Assembly: GCF_019008365.1 (NCBI RefSeq) | Contig: NZ_JAHHUL010000005.1 | Span: 62,001-126,000 of the forward strand | Reading direction: 5' to 3' | Origin: Phosphitispora fastidiosa | GTDB lineage: Bacteria; Bacillota; Thermincolia; Thermincolales; UBA2595 | DNA: 64,000 nucleotides | In this document: one piece after another, positions 33,132-43,081 of the stretch | Numbering within the stretch: the stretch's first letter is position 1 | Layout: each line of letters begins with the position of its first letter | The notes under the pieces: generated by a model | The model's input: only the letters and a program-made list of their open reading frames with translations | What the model was told of the DNA's origin: nothing | Databases searched by the model: none | Translations under genes and position numbers: made by a program

Positions 33132-36100
33132 TTAAAAGGCTTTAACCGGCTGGCCAAGGTAACAGTGGTCACATCCGGAAGTATGTGCCGGATAGGTAGC
33201 GCCATGATAATGGCAGCTGGCACACGCCCTGCCAAAATCATCTGCCATCGGCGGATTGCTGTCCCCATGGTCCTCCCGGTGACACCCCAGGCATCCCTGA
33301 TGGAAATTGTACAGAGTTCCGGCATGGCAGCTCTGGCAAAAACCAAGAAACTCAGTGTTATTGGCCAAGCCGGTACCGGAAATTTTCCCCGGTGTCTGCC
33401 CATTGGGATTATCCTTCAGGTGATAGAGACTTTCTGAACCGTGCAGGTCGTGGCAGTCATAGCACTGCAAGGTCGTATTGCCCCGGGTATATGGGTTCTT
33501 AATAGTCCCGTTAACACGCCCAATGCCATAATCCGCCTGGTAGGTCTGATAACCGCCGGCGCCGCCATGGATATCACCGGTATAGGTAGAACCAATGTTC
33601 CTGGTTATCGGACCCAGGTCCACACCCTGGGGCGCCGCACCATCGTGGCACTTATTACAGTATGGCTTCATATCAACCGTCTTTGGGATACTGATACTGG
33701 TTTCTGAACCCATTTTCTGGTTAACAACATCATCCCACCTTGAGTAAACAAAGTTCCATACTCCTAAGTTAACATTGTAGCCATCAGAGTTTTCCCCATA
33801 GCCCTTCCAGAAAATGTTGAAGCTATACAGGTTTGCCGGGTCTTCATTGATGGCAAACCTAAACATCTGGTAATTGTATTCCCCATCATCCTGATTGGGG
33901 GTCAGATAATAGTCAGTGGTGAAATACTCACTATCATCACTTAGGACTGCAGAGAATTCATCAGATGCCGGGCTGCCAGGCGCTGACGGCGTAGGTTCAG
34001 CGCTGCTCTGCCACATGCCAAACCCTGCAGAATTCGCATCATACACGCTGATCGCAGTACCTTTGTCTGCCTGTAACTTAATATAGTTTGTATTTAATGA
34101 ATAATGGCCTTCAGGAGGCTGCTCCAGGAAATCTTCCGGATAATAATGGGGTTGATATGGTATTTCCTGATATACCGATTCAGCTATCCTGACATCTGAC
34201 CCGCCGAATAACCTGGCCCACAACCCCTGCAGCCCATCCAGTATCCCGCCCAGGAATCCCTTAAGCCTGGTAAGGATGCCGGATTTGTCCTCATTTGAAC
34301 GGTATTCAGCGATATCATTGGCATCACCATGAATTCGGGTGTTCCATTCTGCCACGTATTCCTGCAGCTCCCTGGGATATTCCCCTAACGAATCAGGCCA
34401 TTTAGACATATCCATATCCCGGAAAGGCATAGGATAAGTTTTGGCATACTGATATTCCTTATAATACTGCCACGGCTTTAAGACGAAAGTCCTGGTCATG
34501 CCCGGCGCGGGAGGCGGCAGAGCCTTAAAAGTCACGGTAAGCTCATCACCTGTATCCATTGCTACCATCTTGTCATCTATTTTCTTAACCAGTGGTAGCA
34601 CATCTCCGTAACGGGTGAACCTACCTTCATGAACCAGGGTTTTGTCTGTTACTATATCATAATCGTGATATGGCGATGGAAACTTGGTATACTTTGCCAT
34701 TCCGCGAAACTGCAGCTGTGCTGTCAATGGTTTCAGGCTGGTTTTTTTGGCAATGGAATCAGGGGTCGTATCGACACCAATAAAATCAAAGTGTGGTCTG
34801 TACATGCCTCTGAGCCTGACTATATATTTTGTCGTCCCTTTGGGAAATTTCCCTGTCAGGTCAATAGCTACCGGCTTGGTATAACCGGAAAAGTGCTTAA
34901 TTTTTTCAGATTTCCAGGTGCCATCAGGCTGCAGAATTTCTAATAATCTCGCGGCTGGTTTAATCCCCTTTTTAATGTTTTCCACCCGCTGCGCCCGTTC
35001 CCGGGCATCGGCATACTCAGTCCAGCCAATGGCTACCAACTTAATGTTCCTGGCGCCACTTAAATCTCCCAGGTCAAAGATAAACTCATTATCATCAAGC
35101 AGTGTCCCACTGGCGTGCCGGTTGTCAATTTTACTTACCTCTGCAGTAATATCAATAGGTTTGGACCTTGGGCCGCCATTATATGTGGGATTGTTAATAT
35201 AGGTGGCTCTTTTAACAGGTTTAATATCCTTGGCATAACTATGAATAACCGGCGGGTTGTCCTCCCGCTGAAAATCATTTAAAGCTAATCTGGTATCCTC
35301 CGGATGGTCTACAGCCTGCAGGACCAGGTTGTCTATAAAATCGACTTCGTCCCGTTCTGTTTTGATTTTAATTGTATATAGACCGTCTTTTTCCTGCAAT
35401 TTACCCCACGGAACAATCACCGGCAGGTCCGGAATCGGCACCGAATACTGGCCCGGGGCCTTCTCCAGTCCCACATTGGAACTGGCGAGGTCAGTAATAA
35501 ACTCAAACCCTTCCCCATTCCAGGTATACAGGACAGGACATGAACTGGGCGGCCCGTAATGAGTAATTGATTTTGCCGTTGACCAGGCAGATTCAGTTCC
35601 CCAGTTATCCCGGGATTTTACCCTGAAATAATAAGTAATCACCGCATCATAATCACATGATTGGGCAATATCCCAGCTGGTGGTACTTATCCAGCCGGAA
35701 TTGCCAATCGTATTGGTAAAGTTACTGGTGGTGCTCACCTGCATATAATACTCAACTGTATCACCCGGATCAGGGTCATAAACCGTACTCCAGACAGAGC
35801 CTAATGTAAAATTAAATTCATCAGGTGCCGAATCAGTGACAGTCGAGATAGTCGGTACTCCGGGAGATCTGCTTGTCATTATGGTGAAATTATCACTGGT
35901 AGTTGTGTTGCCGCGCAGATCCTGTGATGTCAGCCGGTAAGTATATTCCGTTCCCGCAACCAGTCCGCTCAGGTGAACACTGTGAGAAGTGCCCGGCGTG
36001 CTGTTGGTTCCTTCCGAATATGCAAAACCATAAACAGCATAATTAACAGTATCATTATACTCTACCCACCGGGAAGCCTTTTCATTGGTTGTCCAGGTGA

Positions 36101-39100
36101 CATCGAACGAAGCGCCTGTTGAATTAACAATTGACGGCCCGGAATTTATCACCGGAGGGGTGCTGTCGAGTACCCGGTCATCTGAAAGCACATAGTTTCC
36201 TGACGGGTCAACAGCATAAACCCGGTAATGATAGTTGGTATATAGCTGCAGTCCCGACATGGCTCCGGTAAAGGAAGTAGCCAGATAATTTTTGTTAACC
36301 TTGGTCCCGTAAGCAGTGGTAGGACCATATTCCAAATAACCCGATACCTTTTCATTGGTAGCCCAGATAATGCTGGCAGTGGTTTCATCCATAGCAGATA
36401 CATAGGGATTTGTGGTAAATGCCGGTTCTTGTCCATCATGCTTGGCTCTAACCCGCAGGTAGACCTTCCCGGAATCATCCACATATTCAGGTATGTTGCT
36501 GGTAAGAGAGTAAAGGCTGTACCTGTTATCGGGGTCTACCAGCCGTTCTGTGGCTGTATTCAAATGTGGTTCATGGCAGTTAAAACAATCCAGCTTGGTT
36601 CCCTGAGCCGTTTGTTCCGCGGCATCAACACTGTGATGTGACAGCGGATCGGAACTGGCGGTGAACTTTTCATAGATGTTTACGCCATGGACGGAATTAT
36701 CCGGGTCACTGTGACATCCCAGCCCCCCGCCAAAGCATGTAGTGCTCTGCCCCATCTGGAGCTGCTTGGGGAAGGGAATTCCGGAGGCATCAGCTTTACC
36801 GTGAGGAGTATGGCAGTTGCCGCAATAGCCCTCCGAAACCCACGGGTCAACAGCCCGCACTTCCAGTTCCACATAATCGGTATTCAGTGAATAATGATTA
36901 ACCGGATTAGCAGTAAGTCTCTTTGAATTGGAAGAGATGGCAGAACTCTTATTTGCCGGACGGTCAGTTGTAAAACCGCCTGCAAGGTTGTCCAGCTTGA
37001 CTGCCACCCAGTCAAATACCCTCGTACCCAGTAACTTAAACCTTTGCAGGATACCGGACTGGCCCCGGTCGTAAGTCCGGATTTCTTTGTTATTTTGAAC
37101 GGAATTGTCCCCAGCTTTATGGACTCTGGTATTCCACTCTTTAACGTATTCCTTCAGTTCCTGGGGATATTCCCCCAGCGAAACAGGGTACAGTGACATG
37201 TCCATGTCCCTGAAAGGCATAGGCTCAACCTTGGCCTCCGATAATTCCTTATAATATCCCCAGGGCTTTAAGACAAAGGACCTGGTCATCCCGGCAGCCG
37301 GAGGGGGAAGGGCCTTAAACGATACTGTAAGTTCATCACCTGTGTCCATAACTACCAGCTTATCATCAATCTGCCGGACCAGGGGTAGAACGTCACCATA
37401 CCTGGTGAAGCTGCCCTCATGAGTCCAGAGGTTGAAGCTCCTGCCATCATAATAATCAAAGTATGGAGACGGAAATTTTATGTAGGATGCAGGGGTGGCA
37501 TAATTGAGCTCAGCGCTATCCAATCTAAGAGGTGTTACAGTTGTATCTGCCTGCGGGGTAGTGTCAACCCCGATAAAATCCAGATGGGGCCGGTATAATC
37601 CCCTGAGCCTGACCACATATTCTTTGGTACCCTCTGCAAATTTTCCGGTAAGATCGATTACAGCGGTCTTGGTATACCCTGGGATGTGCTTTATTTCCTG
37701 AGACTTCCATGTACCGTCCGGCTGGAATACTTCAACGTAGCTCTTCGCCGTTTGCAGTCCCTCTCCGGCCGTCTGCACCCTTAGCTCCCTGTCAGCAGCG
37801 GTGGCAAACTCGGTCCAGCCAACCACCACAAGCTTGACTTCCTGAGCATCACTCAGGTCCCCAAGTTCGAGAGTAAATTGGTTATCATCAAATAACTTGC
37901 CGACAGCGTGTCTATTGTCAATCCTGCTGACAAGCTCTGTCACATCTATGGGAGCGCCGGCGTCGCTGCCGCTCCAGGTAGGATTATTGACATAAGTGAC
38001 CCTTTTAACCGGCTTAAGATTTTCACTGTAGGTATACAGCTTATATGGTTCCGCTCTCCGGACAAAGTCATTGAGGCCGATACGGGTGTCTACAGGATGG
38101 TCTACTGCTTCCAGGACCAGGTTGTCAATAAAGTCTACTTCATTTTGTTCGTTCTTAATTTTAAGGACATAATACCCGTCTTTTTCTTTAAGAAGGTCAT
38201 CCGAAATTGTGACCTGTTCATCCGGATAAGGGGTCTTGTATTTGCCCGGGGACATCTCAAGCCCAACATCTGACCCTGCCACAATATCAGTAACATATTC
38301 AAATTTCTCACCATTCCAGGTATATAAAATTGGGCAGGAGTTGACCCAAGTCGTGAAGCTGTCGGTTGACCAGTCTGATACCGAGCCGTAGCTGTCTTTG
38401 GCCCTCACTCTCCAGTACCAGGTATTGGAAGTATTGACCCCCCCCGAATGGGTTACGGTAGTGGACCAGCTGGTGGAACTGAGATTAGGCTCTTCTGAAT
38501 AAGAACTGAAATCTGCAGACTTGCTGATTTGAATGTCATAGGTTAATGGCTGACTGTCAAGGTCAGGAACACCGTTCCAGTTAAAGGTCACACTGAAATT
38601 AAAGACACCGTCCTGTTCCAGATCCCCCTCCGGCGTAAGCACCGGAGAACCACACCGGGCATCAAAAGAACTCGTTTCAACTGTCTCATTGCCCAGCCTG
38701 TCCACAGTAGTAATCTTATAATAATATGTTTGGCCGGCCACAAGGTCTGACAGCCTCACTGAATGGGAGGTCCTGTACCCGGCAACAGTAAGCTGTGTCC
38801 CATAAGCAGTTGTTGTGCCGTAATCTACTGTGGTTGTAGCCTCCTCATCTGTAGTCCAGACTATATCAGCCCATTTCGATGTCGTATTGAACCGGGGCCC
38901 CCAGCTCGATACCGCCGGGCCTGTCCCGTCGTGCTTGGCCCGGGCCAGAATATATATATCATTATCTTCATCAAGATATCTGTCGAAGTCTGATGTCCTC
39001 TGCCATGTAAATGTCCCGGGGGAACCAAGTTGCTGTGATGCCAGGGCCTCCCAGCCGGGTGTGTTTTCATTCCAGACAAACAGTTCAGTGGGGTAGCCTG

Positions 39101-40367
39101 TCGTGGGTTCACCGTAACCCACCCATTTCCCGCTAAGCTGCCTGATGTCATCAATTTCCTGGGTGACATGAAATTTGTAAACCTGATAGTTGTACTCATC
39201 CTGAGCCGCAGCAAGGTCAGTAACCCAGAATGCCGAATCTATAACAGAGATGCTGTTTTTGGAACCGACACCGGCCGGAGTACCCGGCTCTTCTGGAACC
39301 GGCTGCTCTTCAACAGATCCGGAGGCCTGCCAAATTTCGGTGCCATCTGTACCGGTTGTATAAAGATACTGCATCGCCATGGGGTCAATATTGCCATGAG
39401 GAGTATTATTATATATTTCTATCCCACGATAAGAATAATTATCAGGACGAACAACTGACTCGTCATCATGACATGTGGTACAAAGCGCATTTCCCTCAGC
39501 TCTTCGATAGTACGAGACACCTGTTTTCCCATGGGGTTCGTGGCAGTTCATGCAGAGTGTGGCCTCATATTCGGTTCCGCTGTATGTAGTCGTGGCCACA
39601 GTCGAGGAGGTCTTAGAACCATGGTAGGTCGCATTAAACACCGCACTCCCCGCATAGCCGCCGATACCATCAGTATGGCAGCCAAAACAAACGGAATTGT
39701 TATTCCCGGTTACCTGGTACACCACTCCACTGGGACCGGTTATCGTATTCCGTAAAAGCATATCATAAGGCGAACCGTGGGGCTGGTGGCAGCGGGCACA
39801 TTTAATCCCGGTCCCCGAGGCCGGCGGGTCCATATTTATATCATGTGGAGTATAGACAAAATCTGCCAGAATATCCCCGCCAGGCAGACTGCTCCCGCCG
39901 CCGTGACATGCGCCACATACGGAATTCCCTGAGGAATAAGCGGCCTCACCTACCGCTAACAGCCCCGCAGTCCCGCCAGCTGACTTTTCGTTTGCCAGGT
40001 GAGGATCATGGCAGTTGCTGCATTTTTGGGTGCCTGTAGGTACAGGGTGCAAAGAACCGGTACCTGAGTATACCGAGGACCCGATGGTTTCCTCACCAAA
40101 CTCCCCCCTGATATTGGGGCTTGAGTTGCTTCCATCATGGCAGGAATAACAGGTCTCTTTCTGGCTGGACTGAAGCACCAGATACGACCCAAAAGAGCTG
40201 TGAGTGGAATGGCATTTATGACACAGTGAGTTAACCTCATAGTTGCCATGTGGATTTACAGCAGGCTCCGCCGCAGCTTCAAACCCGCCTGCTAAAATAT
40301 AAATCAAACCACATGCTATCAGGGAAAATACGGTTATAATGAGTATCGTTTTTCTTGAAATGCCCAT
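33132..40367 (-). CDS. Giant multiheme c-type cytochrome with FnIII domains and a duplicated module
   Basis: A 2411-residue exported protein with an N-terminal signal/anchor (residues 5-30). Fifteen canonical CXXCH heme sites lie in three groups: eight at about 49-320, two in the middle (CGNCH near 1180 and CFNCH near 1260) and five near the C-terminus (2236-2390). A CX6CH site lies in the middle group and a CxxCY near the end. Between them are about five fibronectin type III-like domains (about 475-670, 1300-1600) and two copies of a 410-residue beta-rich module (about 675-1085 and 1607-2015), each starting SCP(I/V)LYTWNGE. It should carry electrons across or outside the wall. It opens an operon with a binding protein and resBC. 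Confidence 0.92.
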   Translation of the reverse strand: MGISRKTILIITVFSLIACGLIYILAGGFEAAAEPAVNPHGNYEVNSLCHKCHSTHSSFGSYLVLQSSQKETCYSCHDGSNSSPNIRGEFGEETIGSSVYSGTGSLHPVPTGTQKCSNCHDPHLANEKSAGGTAGLLAVGEAAYSSGNSVCGACHGGGSSLPGGDILADFVYTPHDINMDPPASGTGIKCARCHQPHGSPYDMLLRNTITGPSGVVYQVTGNNNSVCFGCHTDGIGGYAGSAVFNATYHGSKTSSTVATTTYSGTEYEATLCMNCHEPHGKTGVSYYRRAEGNALCTTCHDDESVVRPDNYSYRGIEIYNNTPHGNIDPMAMQYLYTTGTDGTEIWQASGSVEEQPVPEEPGTPAGVGSKNSISVIDSAFWVTDLAAAQDEYNYQVYKFHVTQEIDDIRQLSGKWVGYGEPTTGYPTELFVWNENTPGWEALASQQLGSPGTFTWQRTSDFDRYLDEDNDIYILARAKHDGTGPAVSSWGPRFNTTSKWADIVWTTDEEATTTVDYGTTTAYGTQLTVAGYRTSHSVRLSDLVAGQTYYYKITTVDRLGNETVETSSFDARCGSPVLTPEGDLEQDGVFNFSVTFNWNGVPDLDSQPLTYDIQISKSADFSSYSEEPNLSSTSWSTTVTHSGGVNTSNTWYWRVRAKDSYGSVSDWSTDSFTTWVNSCPILYTWNGEKFEYVTDIVAGSDVGLEMSPGKYKTPYPDEQVTISDDLLKEKDGYYVLKIKNEQNEVDFIDNLVLEAVDHPVDTRIGLNDFVRRAEPYKLYTYSENLKPVKRVTYVNNPTWSGSDAGAPIDVTELVSRIDNRHAVGKLFDDNQFTLELGDLSDAQEVKLVVVGWTEFATAADRELRVQTAGEGLQTAKSYVEVFQPDGTWKSQEIKHIPGYTKTAVIDLTGKFAEGTKEYVVRLRGLYRPHLDFIGVDTTPQADTTVTPLRLDSAELNYATPASYIKFPSPYFDYYDGRSFNLWTHEGSFTRYGDVLPLVRQIDDKLVVMDTGDELTVSFKALPPPAAGMTRSFVLKPWGYYKELSEAKVEPMPFRDMDMSLYPVSLGEYPQELKEYVKEWNTRVHKAGDNSVQNNKEIRTYDRGQSGILQRFKLLGTRVFDWVAVKLDNLAGGFTTDRPANKSSAISSNSKRLTANPVNHYSLNTDYVELEVRAVDPWVSEGYCGNCHTPHGKADASGIPFPKQLQMGQSTTCFGGGLGCHSDPDNSVHGVNIYEKFTASSDPLSHHSVDAAEQTAQGTKLDCFNCHEPHLNTATERLVDPDNRYSLYSLTSNIPEYVDDSGKVYLRVRAKHDGQEPAFTTNPYVSAMDETTASIIWATNEKVSGYLEYGPTTAYGTKVNKNYLATSFTGAMSGLQLYTNYHYRVYAVDPSGNYVLSDDRVLDSTPPVINSGPSIVNSTGASFDVTWTTNEKASRWVEYNDTVNYAVYGFAYSEGTNSTPGTSHSVHLSGLVAGTEYTYRLTSQDLRGNTTTSDNFTIMTSRSPGVPTISTVTDSAPDEFNFTLGSVWSTVYDPDPGDTVEYYMQVSTTSNFTNTIGNSGWISTTSWDIAQSCDYDAVITYYFRVKSRDNWGTESAWSTAKSITHYGPPSSCPVLYTWNGEGFEFITDLASSNVGLEKAPGQYSVPIPDLPVIVPWGKLQEKDGLYTIKIKTERDEVDFIDNLVLQAVDHPEDTRLALNDFQREDNPPVIHSYAKDIKPVKRATYINNPTYNGGPRSKPIDITAEVSKIDNRHASGTLLDDNEFIFDLGDLSGARNIKLVAIGWTEYADARERAQRVENIKKGIKPAARLLEILQPDGTWKSEKIKHFSGYTKPVAIDLTGKFPKGTTKYIVRLRGMYRPHFDFIGVDTTPDSIAKKTSLKPLTAQLQFRGMAKYTKFPSPYHDYDIVTDKTLVHEGRFTRYGDVLPLVKKIDDKMVAMDTGDELTVTFKALPPPAPGMTRTFVLKPWQYYKEYQYAKTYPMPFRDMDMSKWPDSLGEYPRELQEYVAEWNTRIHGDANDIAEYRSNEDKSGILTRLKGFLGGILDGLQGLWARLFGGSDVRIAESVYQEIPYQPHYYPEDFLEQPPEGHYSLNTNYIKLQADKGTAISVYDANSAGFGMWQSSAEPTPSAPGSPASDEFSAVLSDDSEYFTTDYYLTPNQDDGEYNYQMFRFAINEDPANLYSFNIFWKGYGENSDGYNVNLGVWNFVYSRWDDVVNQKMGSETSISIPKTVDMKPYCNKCHDGAAPQGVDLGPITRNIGSTYTGDIHGGAGGYQTYQADYGIGRVNGTIKNPYTRGNTTLQCYDCHDLHGSESLYHLKDNPNGQTPGKISGTGLANNTEFLGFCQSCHAGTLYNFHQGCLGCHREDHGDSNPPMADDFGRACASCHYHGATYPAHTSGCDHCYLGQPVKAF

Positions 40368-40463
40368 TAGTCTGCACCACCTGTGGTCTCCATTGAGACA
40401 GTGTTCTAAACGATTTTTGAGAAGGAATATTTTGGTTATTTAACGCGGGGGTTTTAGCGCCAG

Positions 40464-40481
40464 TAAGTACTATAGTGCTTA
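40464..40481. promoter_or_regulatory. 18-bp palindrome upstream of the cytochrome operon
   Basis: TAAGTACTATAGTGCTTA is an inverted repeat with one mismatched pair, about 100 bp upstream of the cytochrome start codon. It has the form of a regulator-binding site or a promoter-overlapping operator. The surrounding 40368-41023 gap otherwise holds the SLH remnant and no clear gene. Confidence 0.4.
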
Positions 40482-40543
40482 GTATGAAATATTCTACAAT
40501 ATCGCAATAATTCCTCCTGCCATTGGATGAACCGGTAATTTTT

Positions 40544-40831
40544 TTACAAATTGTTAACTTTTTTGCTAAATTTCGCAGACCAGCAGCAAATCAGGATTGC
40601 GGCCTGCCCTGCAGCCCAACTTACACAGCCCTGCTCAAAACCGTCAGCATACCCCTGAAGTATACCCTTTTCAACAAGGGGACGGATAGAACTCTCAGCC
40701 CAAAAACCGGCAGGTACGTCAACTGTTTTCAGCTTTTCCTGTTCTGTCCATTGGGGGTGATAACTTAAAATCTCGATTCCATTAGGCCCGGTATAAGTGG
40801 CAAGTAAAGGATCACTAAACGGTTCCGCCAA
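40544..40831 (-). pseudogene. Remnant of an S-layer-homology (SLH) protein
   Basis: The 95-residue frame contains AESSIRPLVEKGILQGYADG, a good match to the core of an SLH domain, then a degraded FEQG and GQAAILICCW segment where RAQAA-type motif is expected. A stop codon lies just upstream in frame, there is no ribosome binding site, and the upstream half of a normal SLH protein is missing. SLH domains anchor proteins to the cell-wall polymer. It is likely the decayed end of an S-layer protein gene. Confidence 0.45.
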
Positions 40832-41023
40832 GACATGTTATTTTTTCTACTTTTTGCTGCTTTTTCCTCCAAAGAAACTACTTATTTTACTTTAGCTGTT
40901 ATGGTAAATAAAGTTAATAGAAAATTGAAACTATCTTTTCCCAAAAAGGAGGAGTCAGCGGCATCAAAGAAGAATTTATATAGACTTTAGATAATTGAGC
41001 AGTAAGCATTACGGAGGTATGGT

Positions 41024-42379
41024 ATGATAGATAATAATAATTCTGAATTTATTGACCAGCTCACAGCACTGGCCAAAAAGAACAATAAAATAAGAAGCGA
41101 AAATTATGCCCGGTATGATGTCAAAAAAGGGCTCAGGAACAGCAATGGGACAGGTGTGCTGGTTGGCCTGACAGGAATCGGTGAGGTTCACGGCTACATT
41201 ATAGATGAAGGTGAAAAAATCCCGGTTGAGGGTCGGCTTAATTACCGGGGTATCAACGTAAGTGACCTGGTCAGCGGGTTTCAAAACGAAGCCCGCCACG
41301 GTTTCGAAGAGGTGTGTTACCTGCTGCTTTTCGGTGAGCTTCCCAGTGCAGAGCAGCTGGAGAAATTCAGTGATCTTGTTGGCCAGTTCAGGATACTGCC
41401 TGAAGGTTTTCTCAGGGATATGATTCTCAAGGCGCCCAGTAAGGACATTATGAATAAACTGGCCCGAAGTATCCTGGCCAGCTATTCTTATGATCCCAAC
41501 CCCGATGATACCAGGATGAAAAATGTCCTCAGGCAGAGTATTGAGTTAATCGGACAATTCCCGACCATGACGGCATATGGGTATCAGGCAATGGCTCACT
41601 ACCACAAGAATGAGAGTATGTTTATTCACAAGCCTAACCCGAAGCTGGGGACGGCAGAGAATTTCCTGCTGATGATTCGCCAGGATGGTAAATACAGCAA
41701 GACAGAAGCCGACACTCTGGACCTGTCTCTTGTTCTCCACGCCGAACATGGCGGAGGAAATAATTCCGCTTTTACAACACGTGTAGTCTCTTCCTCTGGA
41801 ACAGACACATACTCGGCCATAGCCGCAGCCGTCGGCTCCCTTAAAGGTCCCCGGCACGGCGGGGCAAATATAAAAGTAATGCAAATGATGACAAATATTA
41901 AGGAAAATATCTCGGATTGGAAAGACATGAATGAAATAGAATGGTATCTTGAAAAAATTCTGGCCCGGGAAGCCTTTGATAAATCAGGGCTCATTTATGG
42001 TCTGGGACATGCCATCTATACAGTTTCTGATCCAAGGGCTGAACTGCTTAAACAGAAGGCCTTTGAACTGGCCGAAGAGAAAAACAAGGTGGATGAGTAC
42101 AATCTCTACTTGGCAATTGAAGATTTAGCCCCAAAGGTATTTTCAAGGGTCAGAAAATCAAACAAAAATCTCTGTATTAATGTTGATTTTTACTCAGGTT
42201 TCGTATACAGCATGCTAAACATTCCCCTGGAGCTGTGCACACCACTGTTTGCGGTTGCCCGGGTACCGGGGTGGTGTTCTCACAGAATAGAGGAAATGGT
42301 AACAGTTAAGACGATAATGCGTCCTGCTTATAAAAGTGTAGTTAACCAAAAAGATTATGTGCCTTTGCACGACAGGTAA
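41024..42379 (+). CDS. Citrate synthase / 2-methylcitrate synthase family
   Basis: A 451-residue cytosolic enzyme of the citrate synthase family. EGRLNYRGI is the small-domain signature. The catalytic His and Asp are seen in LHAEHGGGNNS, in YGLGHAIYTVSDPR and in NVDFYSGFVY. It condenses oxaloacetate with acetyl-CoA (or propionyl-CoA) to citrate. The sequence is of the longer type found in Clostridia and differs from the approximately 370-residue Bacillus CitZ; the Re-type enzyme of some clostridia is unrelated. The ATG follows GGAGGTATGGT and an 8-bp-stem terminator follows the stop codon, so it is monocistronic. Confidence 0.9.
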   Translation: MIDNNNSEFIDQLTALAKKNNKIRSENYARYDVKKGLRNSNGTGVLVGLTGIGEVHGYIIDEGEKIPVEGRLNYRGINVSDLVSGFQNEARHGFEEVCYLLLFGELPSAEQLEKFSDLVGQFRILPEGFLRDMILKAPSKDIMNKLARSILASYSYDPNPDDTRMKNVLRQSIELIGQFPTMTAYGYQAMAHYHKNESMFIHKPNPKLGTAENFLLMIRQDGKYSKTEADTLDLSLVLHAEHGGGNNSAFTTRVVSSSGTDTYSAIAAAVGSLKGPRHGGANIKVMQMMTNIKENISDWKDMNEIEWYLEKILAREAFDKSGLIYGLGHAIYTVSDPRAELLKQKAFELAEEKNKVDEYNLYLAIEDLAPKVFSRVRKSNKNLCINVDFYSGFVYSMLNIPLELCTPLFAVARVPGWCSHRIEEMVTVKTIMRPAYKSVVNQKDYVPLHDR

Positions 42380-42385
42380 CATGCA

Positions 42386-42409
42386 GGGATGCCAGATGGC
42401 ATCCCTTTT
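42386..42409 (+). terminator. Terminator after citrate synthase gene
   Basis: GGGATGCC pairs with GGCATCCC around a four-base loop and TTTT follows, seven bases after the stop codon. Confidence 0.9.
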
Positions 42410-42494
42410 ATAATCACTGAATAATACCACCTGCCAATTAGTATAATATCTCATGTGGGGTCCAAATAAAATTTAGGGAAAGGGGTATTATACA

Positions 42495-43007
42495 ATGGTG
42501 CAGATTGGTAATATTCATTTTGGAAAAGCCCAGACTGCGGTTGAGCCTACCATCAGTATCATGGAAGCAGGCATGCTGTGGGATTTGACCACAGCCAGAT
42601 ATAAGTGTCTTGAGGAAACAAGGATCTATCACAGTTTCGCCCACGATGAGGAACTAAAGGCAATGTTGGCCTATGGAATCAGATTCCTGGAAGACCAGGT
42701 GAATGTACTGGAAAAACAGATGTCCCTATACAGAATTCCGATGCCCTACCAGCCACCTAAAAGTGTCAATAGGGCCGAAAACGACATGGTATTCAATGAC
42801 AGTTTTATTTTTGCCCAAGTCTTTGACGGCTGTCAGATTTTTATTGACCAAATTGCGCGGGTCAGTCGATGCATTTTGACAAATGACCCACTGCGCCACA
42901 TAATGGTAGATTTCCTCACCAGTGAACTTTCCCTTTTTGATAAGCTGGTCAAGTTTGCCAAAGTTAAAGGCTGGCTCCAGGTAACTCCGGTATTTAAACC
43001 GGAATAA
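42495..43007 (+). CDS. DUF3231 family protein (ferritin-like spore-associated type)
   Basis: A 170-residue protein of the DUF3231/CotF-like family. The helical pattern has EAGMLWDLTTARYKCLEETRIY (residues 24-45), YGIRFLEDQVNVLEKQM and a final helix with SELSLFDKLVKFAKVKGW. Members are predicted four-helix bundles found in spore-forming Firmicutes; several are linked to the spore coat or forespore. There is no signal peptide. The ATG is preceded by AGGGG at a ten-base distance. It is followed by a 12-bp-stem hairpin and a convergent lipoprotein gene. Confidence 0.7.
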   Translation: MVQIGNIHFGKAQTAVEPTISIMEAGMLWDLTTARYKCLEETRIYHSFAHDEELKAMLAYGIRFLEDQVNVLEKQMSLYRIPMPYQPPKSVNRAENDMVFNDSFIFAQVFDGCQIFIDQIARVSRCILTNDPLRHIMVDFLTSELSLFDKLVKFAKVKGWLQVTPVFKPE

Positions 43008-43015
43008 ACAAAATG

Positions 43016-43045
43016 ACAATGAACGTCAAAAAAGACGTTCATTGT
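43016..43045. terminator. Strong hairpin between convergent genes
   Basis: ACAATGAACGTC pairs perfectly with GACGTTCATTGT around six A residues. There is no clean T-run on either side, so its termination strength is uncertain, but its position between convergent stops fits a bidirectional terminator. Confidence 0.6.
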
Positions 43046-43081
43046 ATCCGCTATCCAATTATTTAATTTTTTAAAACCGGG

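Noticed and set aside
40921-41000. Possible leader peptide after AAAGGAGGAG upstream of citrate synthase
   Set aside because: A good ribosome binding site is present, but no ATG, GTG or TTG follows at a proper distance in an open frame of useful length.
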